Shown one piece after another: positions 57,794 to 64,000 of a stretch of DNA of 64,000 bases. Each line of letters begins with the position of its first letter. Within the stretch, counting starts at the first letter, position 1. Source of the stretch: Lepisosteus oculatus (lineage: Eukaryota; Chordata; Actinopteri; Semionotiformes; Lepisosteidae); contig NC_090709.1 in the NCBI RefSeq assembly GCF_040954835.1, forward strand, positions 46,828,976-46,892,975, read 5' to 3'. A program made the translations under genes and the position numbers. The notes beneath the pieces were generated by a model. The model was not told where the DNA came from, ran no database searches, and worked only from the letters and a program-made list of their open reading frames with translations.

Positions 57794-59201
57794 TTAAACT
57801 TCCGGCAGTTCACTATCAGTATCGGATAGCTCTGCAGCAGGCAGACGTTTGGGAGTGGTTACCTGATTTCGGTGATACACCATTGCTCCCTTTGTCTCAT
57901 TCAAACTACCCCGCAAGGCTTTGATACAAGAGAACAGCATCCAACACATTACCCCAGCCATGATCCAGCTACCCAGCAGCAGTGTCAAGATGACCACGTT
58001 TACTGTTCCCAGCGCCCCAGAGGGTCCACAACGACTGTGCTTGGGACCTACCAGCGTAGTTTTTACGTTTGTGTCGTTGAGAACAAATTCAAGTAACTGT
58101 ACACCCTCAAGGCTTACTGTCTCTTGGATTCTCTCATCCAAGTCAACGCTGTGTCCTCTGAAAGCGTCCACAATCTCGAGTTCCGTTTCATACAGTTCTG
58201 ACTCCAGATGATATAGTGCTAAATCGTTGAGATGCACTATAGCTCCTTCAGGAACTTGTAGAAAAACTGTTTTGTTGGGTAGCTGCACTTCGGTAGCTGT
58301 GTCATGTCTGTCATAGGTTCTTGTAACAGTTAACTGTGGTGTGCTGACCAGCCATATCTTTCCCACCTGCTCAACCTGGGGTTCATTAACCTCACTTTTG
58401 CTCGTCACTGTGGCTTTACACTTTTCAGTGGCAGCCCCCTTTCTGATACCACACAACCTCTGAGTTGTGTCCCTAAGGAATGGCTTACTTGGGCATACCC
58501 AGTGGATATCCTTGGTTGACACAGTTCCAGGTTTGGAACAAGGTACAAATTTGGATCATCCTCCTGGTAAGCTACGAGCGGTGGGTTGGTCAACTTCACA
58601 TGCATGTCCCCCCTCCAGAAGCCAACGTTCAATATATAGACTTGAGTCTATAGATATCCTTGCTACTCACGATGGGAAGGTTCAACAGGAAACCTATTTC
58701 CTTGGCTTCGGGGTTGACATGTATGGGAATGGCACTGCCTAGACTGTATGCAAGATGTACTTGCACTGGCTGCACCATCTCGGAAGTGGTGGTCCTCAGT
58801 ACTTCTTCTACCAAGGACAGTGGAACCAAGTAGGTTGGAATCTGTCCCATGGCTAGGCTAGTTACCGTGGCACTAAGCTCCCTAAGTAAATCCTGCATCA
58901 GCATTCTGACCTGTTTCACGTAAGCATAATCCCACTGTAACACGTCGACAATCCTGCCCACGGTGTGGAGGGTGTTATTTAACACTGCTGCATGAAGGTT
59001 TACTGCTAATATTGTGCCCTGTAAGGTTTTCCCTAGGCTTTCCAGCCGCTGCTTCTGTTGTTACAGTCTTTCACTACCCTCTGGCATTTCTGACACCTGC
59101 CTTCTTGGGGCAGTCAGGGTGAGAATGCCGGTAACAAACAAACCTACCAAAAAGAGCAAATTCACAACAGTGGCGGCAGTAATCAGTCCTCCCAAAAGTT
59201 T
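57794..59201 (-). pseudogene. Envelope-like protein, fusion/TM part (broken)
   Basis: Directly after the gag-pro stop the frame encodes a Gly/Ala-rich hydrophobic segment (LLGGLITAATVVNLLFLVG). A stop near 59064, a heptad-like helical region (58985-58800), Cys-rich segments and, in another frame, a piece with a membrane anchor near its C-terminus (VVILTLLLGSWIMAGVMCW, ~57990) follow. The tail is short and ends SDTDSELPEV. The layout (hydrophobic segment, coiled coil, anchor) suits the membrane subunit of a class I fusion protein as in errantiviruses and baculovirus F. A stop and a frame change near 58520 break it, and no surface subunit or signal peptide is present. Confidence 0.6.
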
Positions 59202-61406
59202 TTAAGGGTGGCTGATCCCAGTCATCTCCTTCTGAGTGACTGTCGCCTTTCTAAGCTGGCGCAGCGTGTACATGGTGTCTTTCTCAGTATGCCATGTGGC
59301 ATCCTGGGCACCAACATCCTGGAAATCTGGGGAGATCTGACGCAGCTGCTGATGCTGCTCCTCCATTTCCAGGGCATCTGCTTTTTTGATTTGTTCTTGC
59401 CTGTGCTCTAGGAACCCTGCAGGGGGCGGTGCAGCAGTGGAGCATGCCTGACCCTCGGCTGAGTGGTCATCTGGAGCACCTGAGTGATCTGGGATTGTTA
59501 CCCCATTCTCACTGTTCAGGTCCACCCTGCACCCCTCCTGATTGAGGAATCCCTCTATCGGCATGTTTACAATTGTTCGCTGGGCGTGGGTGTAGGACAC
59601 CTGCTCGCTCCCCCCTTCCCTCGCTAGGGGTTCAGGGAGCTGCCCCAGCACTGGGATAGCTAGTTCACTGTCTTTGAACTCGCTATCACCCACCAGGCCC
59701 ATGTCAGTGCAGGCGGGGATTCTGACACCCCTCTTTGCGATGTCCTGCGCTGGCAGGCGGGTGGCTTGAACATCCAGCTCCAGTATGGCTGAACCACTGT
59801 TGGTCAGACTCAGACTGACAGACTGAGCTGGTGGCTGTAAGAAACCCGGCTCGGCTTTCATTCCCTGTCCCTTCTTGGGGACTGGGTGTGTTGGAAACCC
59901 TGCCGTTGAGGCAGGAACAATCAGGTCGGTCTCTCTCACTACCTGGTAGTTGTGAGAAATAATGTTACCTGACTGCAGGTTCCCTGGATCACAGCAGAGG
60001 GAATCGGCATCTGGGATCAGGTGTGTCCACAGGGCAGTAGTCCCAGTGTCCAGCTGGACCTCCTGTCTAACCTGTGAATGTTGCACCAGGGGCACCTGGC
60101 GGTGGCCCTGTGACAGCTGCTCAAGCAGATCCTCACTAATAGAGGACCTCTCAGGGCTAAGGGTGAGGGCTACATCACCAACCTGCTCTCTTGCCATCTG
60201 GATCCCTTCCACCCCTGCGGGGTGGTGGTCCTGACCCCTCTTGGGTGCCAGGGTGCACAGGGAAAGCTCCTTTTCATCACCAAGTGGGGAGATCCGCTCC
60301 TCTTTAGGGATGTGAAAGGGGTTTGCTTTACCTGGTGGATCAGGCGGCTGCTCGGAGCACCGCTCCTGTGGCATGGAGGCTGTTGGGACCTTGGCCAGGG
60401 CACGACTTCCCTGTAGTTTTGGAAAGCAAGAAGAGACATTTATTTCTCGTCCAGAGGAACCAGGAGGAACCTCCAACTCAGCTATAGTGTTCAGTGGGCA
60501 CTGTGTGATCACAGCATAACCACTGAACCCCCCTTTTTGCTGTGTGACAGGCTTAGGGTTTTTGACCTGAGCCCACAATTTTCCACGCTGGCAGTCCACC
60601 AGAGTCTCCAGCCTGTCAAGCAGGTCTTGGCCAATGAGTAGTGGCTCTGTTTTAAACCTAGAGATATAAACAGGATGCACCACGTTCATTGGCCCGAACC
60701 TAAGTGCCACCCACACTCGGTGTGTGATCCTGGCATGATCCTGGGTATAGCTGGAAATATCTATCTTACACGGTTCTACCTTAAGTCTGATGCCTTTTCC
60801 TTTCGCTACTCGTTTGAGTTCGCTGAGTAGATTGGCTGACATCAAACTAATTTCAGCACCAGTGTCAATCAGTGCTTCTCTATTTAAGACGTTTTCAAGA
60901 GAAACCTTGATATAAATAAGCCTTGCTTTGCCTTTCTGGCTGAGATTCCCTAAGAATTGTTGGAAGCCTGCCTTTTCTTTGACTTCAGGGGCGGGGTCAG
61001 CGCCCAACTCAGAGTCGCAGCCTTCTTCCAGGCAGGAACCCTCCCACCCAATCAGATAGACTAAGGGAGGGGTTTGGGATGGATCCCCGCCTCCTCCAGT
61101 GAGAAGGGGCGTGGTCCCCCTCAGCTCATTCACGCTTCCGGCATTCGGTGCGGAAGGTTTACCCTGTCCTGATCTCTCAAGCAGGGCTTGTTCAAGCCGG
61201 GCCAGGCGGGCTGCAGTCGACTCCCTTCGTCCAGCCTTATGATAGGCTCTGCCTGAGCCCTTGCCTTCCCCGTAGCGCTCACGGCGGCTCTGACGCTTAG
61301 TGCGGTCCTGCCTGCCTATTTTGCGCCGGGGCTTAGGGGGCTCAGGAACCTCAGCTCCCTCGAGCTGAGGCGAGTCGTCAACCCTGATGGCTTTAGTGGC
61401 GAACAC
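59202..61406 (-). CDS. Retroelement protease and following region
   Basis: Open frame of 734 residues. Residues ~1-95 are basic and Arg/Ser-rich (nucleocapsid-like). The aspartic protease is near residues 160-270: [13 protein letters not shown] with the catalytic DTG, and [12 protein letters not shown] near its end. Then come ~450 residues without a known fold; [18 protein letters not shown] recalls the beta-rich segment between protease and reverse transcriptase in some gypsy elements. The reverse transcriptase that should follow is absent; the frame ends KEMTGISHP and the envelope part follows at once. The reported start is a GTG (61406), so the true product probably begins upstream in gag. 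The same frame is used by gag. Confidence 0.75.
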   Translation of the reverse strand: MFATKAIRVDDSPQLEGAEVPEPPKPRRKIGRQDRTKRQSRRERYGEGKGSGRAYHKAGRRESTAARLARLEQALLERSGQGKPSAPNAGSVNELRGTTPLLTGGGGDPSQTPPLVYLIGWEGSCLEEGCDSELGADPAPEVKEKAGFQQFLGNLSQKGKARLIYIKVSLENVLNREALIDTGAEISLMSANLLSELKRVAKGKGIRLKVEPCKIDISSYTQDHARITHRVWVALRFGPMNVVHPVYISRFKTEPLLIGQDLLDRLETLVDCQRGKLWAQVKNPKPVTQQKGGFSGYAVITQCPLNTIAELEVPPGSSGREINVSSCFPKLQGSRALAKVPTASMPQERCSEQPPDPPGKANPFHIPKEERISPLGDEKELSLCTLAPKRGQDHHPAGVEGIQMAREQVGDVALTLSPERSSISEDLLEQLSQGHRQVPLVQHSQVRQEVQLDTGTTALWTHLIPDADSLCCDPGNLQSGNIISHNYQVVRETDLIVPASTAGFPTHPVPKKGQGMKAEPGFLQPPAQSVSLSLTNSGSAILELDVQATRLPAQDIAKRGVRIPACTDMGLVGDSEFKDSELAIPVLGQLPEPLAREGGSEQVSYTHAQRTIVNMPIEGFLNQEGCRVDLNSENGVTIPDHSGAPDDHSAEGQACSTAAPPPAGFLEHRQEQIKKADALEMEEQHQQLRQISPDFQDVGAQDATWHTEKDTMYTLRQLRKATVTQKEMTGISHP

Positions 61407-61574
61407 GGCCGTTTTAGCAGGTTTTCGCTCTGAGGAAGCAGAGACTTCAGCTCCCCAGGCTTTTAGAAGCCAACCTTCTAATGTCAGCCATTTTCATCGC
61501 TTTTGCATCAGTGTGCATCACAATCATTTTCCTGACTGAGGGATGCAGATTAGCAATGAATAAACCTTTGAAAT
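61407..61574 (-). pseudogene. gag-pro junction with frame changes
   Basis: Coding resemblance continues in another frame ([18 protein letters not shown], ~61560-61510) and stops at about 61455, after which the protease frame resumes. So two frame changes separate capsid and protease. One may be natural frameshifting; the other is more likely damage. Confidence 0.45.
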
Positions 61575-62075
61575 TCACGTTCTCTTCGCAACCCTCTTCA
61601 TTCCGCCCTGCAAAATAAGTGCAGGCGACTCATAATAGTCGCGAGGGGCTTCAGCTTTTTCGTGCTTAATATGGTGCGCAGCTGCCACAGCAGCTATGGG
61701 ATCAATAAAAGCCGAAAATTCTCCGATCATTGCCTGACACAGCTCCTCAAAGCTATTACAGACCTCCGGTCCTTGTCTAGACATCCACTGGTGGACCGCT
61801 CGGCTGGTAGTTTTCCTTACTAACATAGCCTTTTCCTGTTCGGACGCTCCGGGCATAAACTGCAAAGTATATCTCAGCTCATCGATGTAGGTTTCCACAT
61901 TATTCCCTGAGACTGACGGGTCAAACCTTTCTACATCTTTGGCTAACTGCCTCAGGGAGTGGAGGTTAATTTTTACGGTTTCTCCGCGGGCAGGAGGACG
62001 GCCATAATCAGGAGCAGGGGGCCTATGCCTGAATTGCATCGCCCTTGCGTCTCGCGCAGGACTCGGCGATCTCCC
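61575..62075 (-). CDS. gag, capsid-like part
   Basis: About 154 residues of helix-rich sequence typical of a gypsy gag capsid: [41 protein letters not shown]. It is in the same frame as the upstream gag part, separated by a TAG at 62076-62078 and 12 codons. The position between the coiled-coil N-terminus and the protease supports gag. Confidence 0.65.
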   Translation of the reverse strand, partial: GRSPSPARDARAMQFRHRPPAPDYGRPPARGETVKINLHSLRQLAKDVERFDPSVSGNNVETYIDELRYTLQFMPGASEQEKAMLVRKTTSRAVHQWMSRQGPEVCNSFEELCQAMIGEFSAFIDPIAAVAAAHHIKHEKAEAPRDYYESPALILQGGMKRVAKRT

Positions 62076-62714
62076 CTATGCCGATCCGACCACAGACCCT
62101 GGCCGGGAGAAACCCCCTCCCGGCGCGCTGGGTGAGCGCTCCGGGCTGCTAGGTGGGCTGGCATGCAAGTGGGATCTAGCCTGTTTTGCTTCCAGTACGG
62201 CAGCATCTAACTCCTTTTGCCTTTCCTGGCTGAGCTCATTTAAACTCTCTATTTCTTTTTCTTTTTCTTTCAAGCTCGCTTCCAGGTCTCTCCTACCTAC
62301 CTCAGCCGCAGTTTCTCTAGTAGACAGGTCATCTAATTTACCTAAAACTTCCCTGAGTCTGTCTTCACTTTCCTCATTTTTCACTCTCTTTTCTCTGATT
62401 ATATCCAACAACTCAACTCGCTCCGCCTTATATCTTTCTAGCTTTCCCTGAAGCTTTTGAAACTTTGTCAGCTCGGACAAAGACAGTTCCAGCTGTTTAG
62501 CTAGATTTAAGGCGAAACTCGATAGGACCTGAACTGCGTTCACTGACCCTCCTGTGTTAAGCTGGTTCGCTACCTTGGCTACTAAATCTACTTGCAGCTT
62601 CTCAATATCATCAAAGTTCAACTTTTCGATACCGCTCCAGTAACCAGGATTGTCGTCGCTAGAAATAGTACTTATAAGCGACTCCTTTTCAGACATTTTA
62701 GCAGCCATTGTCAT
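62076..62714 (-). CDS. gag, N-terminal coiled-coil part
   Basis: 212 residues from ATG 62714 (MTMAAKMSEKES). Residues ~85-180 are a long charged coiled coil (KLQGKLERYKAERVELL, LEASLKEKEKEIESL). A Ser/Pro-rich tail (SPPSSPERSPSAPGGG) follows and ends at TAG 62076. A coiled-coil N-terminal gag is seen in foamy-like and some gypsy elements. The amber stop just before the capsid part could be read through as in some retroviruses or be a lesion. Confidence 0.65.
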   Translation of the reverse strand: MTMAAKMSEKESLISTISSDDNPGYWSGIEKLNFDDIEKLQVDLVAKVANQLNTGGSVNAVQVLSSFALNLAKQLELSLSELTKFQKLQGKLERYKAERVELLDIIREKRVKNEESEDRLREVLGKLDDLSTRETAAEVGRRDLEASLKEKEKEIESLNELSQERQKELDAAVLEAKQARSHLHASPPSSPERSPSAPGGGFSRPGSVVGSA

Positions 62715-62966
62715 TACGTCAGAGAAACTTTAAGAGTATTACTTTTTTTTCCTTTTACTAAAATACAGTATGGAATTTAAACACCCGAGCAGATGGATTT
62801 CCAATCAGCACACGTTACACTAAACGCTAAAAAACAGGGGGATTTCTTTGCGCAGTTATCAGCACACCCGGTATTCGCCTATAGAAGCCGCGGTGCTGTG
62901 CTGAACTTGAACTCACAGCAATATCAGTTATTCTGTGCGATTGATTCTCATTTCATTCTTAACTCC

Positions 62967-62984
62967 GCCCACCCAGGGACGCCA
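62967..62984 (-). promoter_or_regulatory. Primer-binding site for tRNA-Asn
   Basis: The coding strand reads TGGCGTCCCTGGGTGGGC, an 18-base complement of the 3' end of vertebrate tRNA-Asn including CCA. It lies 5 bases from the LTR boundary at 62990, the normal place. Confidence 0.88.
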
Positions 62985-62989
62985 TTAAA

Positions 62990-64000
62990 TGTAGTGGTTT
63001 GATGGGTTTACTGAGATAATTATTAATTGTAGCTGTAATCACGAGGTTGTTCGTTGGGGCTTTTAGAAAATCAATCATCAGAACAACTAACAACGCACAC
63101 ACACGGGTTCAATACACGGGATACATTTATTTATATAACTGTGCACCAAACATATACTAGTCTGCCTGGATACGAGCGGCAGACCTTACGGTGAGGGTTA
63201 TCAATATACAAGGTATATAATCTCGAAGAGATGCAAACACAAAGAGATACAGAACAGAGAATATATGTCAATATATATCGTTCGGTTACCAAATCGCTAA
63301 TCAGTGTTATTACCCACTGTTACTCTAAACTCGGAAGTAAATACATTACTCATGAATTAAATTGAAAACAACTTGTGTTGAGGTACAATTGAATTCTCGA
63401 GACGCTATGTAGAACATGGGGTTTACTTATCCACTGTGTTTGGATTTGGAGTTTCCCGGCACGAACACCAAACCAGCTGACAGGCTCTGTTGCAGCCTCT
63501 GTTGCAGCGGTTGTCCAATGGGCGTTGTGACGGCGTCCTCTGGCTACCGGCCAACCAGTCGAGGTGCAGCTCGGAGTAGGACGGGCGGAGGAATCTAACT
63601 GCGGCGCGCAGGGCAGTCGTTGCTCCGAGGGGATCTACCAGCAGTCCAGCTGGCTAGTAGAAAGTCTCTATGCACAGAGTGTGACCGCGAGTCCTCACTC
63701 AAGTCACTCTTTTGCCTGGGAAGAAACTGGTTCGTTCCCGGTCCAGCGCTGCTTCTGAATAAGCTATTCAGGTTGTTGACGAGGGTCCAACTGTAGGCTG
63801 CCGTTGATCAAGCGGAGCATTCACGTTGGTAGAATTCTGAGTACGTACGGGTTCCTCGGCCTCGCGCTTAGAACAAAGTCCAAGTCCTTTTGCAGACAAC
63901 AGCAGTTGTCACGTGATTGTCTCTGAGGATGCGCGAAAATGGCCAAGGAGAGCCCAGAACTGAGCTTGCGCTCCCTTTTTGATCAAGACCCAGATGTGTG
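62990..64000 (-). repeat. 5' LTR (part; window ends inside)
   Basis: It starts TGTAGTGGTTTGATGGG on the plus strand and matches 56185-57195 closely, with scattered substitutions and small indels (for example GTGCACC after ATATAACT, where the 3' LTR has ATATAAATTGTGCACC). Confidence 0.9.

Larger units (their letters stand above)
56185..64000 (-). mobile_element. LTR retroelement with gag, protease and env-like remnant but no polymerase
   Basis: It is bounded by LTRs of one family (56185-57565 complete; 62990-64000 cut by the window edge). In coding order on the minus strand it has a tRNA-Asn primer-binding site, gag, aspartic protease, envelope-like fragment, polypurine tract and 3' LTR. Reverse transcriptase, RNase H and integrase are missing. 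The LTR, protease type and class of envelope suggest a Ty3/gypsy- or errantivirus-like lineage rather than a classical vertebrate retrovirus, without certainty. Any movement would need enzymes supplied from elsewhere. Confidence 0.85.

Noticed and set aside
59962-60439. Short frames overlapping the retroelement protease region
   Set aside because: Other-frame shadows of the 734-residue open frame.

Overview
The window is eukaryotic DNA dominated by mobile elements and dispersed tRNA genes, most likely from a ray-finned fish. The grounds are a Tc1-like element of the type common in fish genomes, a Maverick/Polinton (adintovirus-like) element, vertebrate-type tRNAs including intron-containing tRNA-Leu(CAA) and tRNA-Tyr(GTA), AATAAA polyadenylation signals and GT-AG introns. 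I cannot name the species. No ordinary single-copy host protein gene is evident; every protein-coding stretch I can support lies in a mobile element or in a repeated module.

Layout. 1-1072 is a long terminal repeat (LTR) in plus orientation. About 1190-5400 and 30820-35161 are inverted copies of a ~4 kb module. Each carries an intact three-exon gene for a BEN-like-domain protein and a LINE reverse-transcriptase scrap. About 7515-14080 and 28053-30710 are direct duplicates; the second lacks ~3.9 kb. Both contain a tRNA-Leu(CAA) gene, and the first also has two tRNA-Leu(AAG)-like pseudogenes. 14459-15774 is another LTR copy. 17922-20240 is a 5'-truncated Ty3/gypsy retrotransposon (3' LTR, integrase, RNase H). 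20651-21779 is a tRNA cluster (His, Glu, Val and an internally deleted Asp relic). 22530-25480 is bounded by perfect 18-bp inverted termini shared with the BEN module. 25899-27141 is an LTR broken by a Tc1 fragment (27142-27697).

35408-51888 is a ~16.5 kb degenerate Polinton with inverted terminal repeats. It holds two integrase pieces in opposite orientation, a packaging ATPase, protein-primed family B DNA polymerase and accessory genes. Its core (accessory gene, basic protein, ATPase, polymerase) is tandemly duplicated (36852-41268 and 41269-45660). Its right side holds a spliced accessory gene (49444-50740) with a cysteine/histidine motif. I see no capsid or maturation-protease gene. 52529-55076 is a second tRNA cluster (Asn, Thr relic, Tyr, Leu-TAA).

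56185-64000 is an LTR retroelement on the minus strand, cut by the window edge. It has a tRNA-Asn primer site, gag, an aspartic protease, an envelope-like remnant, a polypurine tract and the 3' LTR. Reverse transcriptase, RNase H and integrase are absent. Most viral-type genes here are broken; the breaks are described and nothing has been restored.
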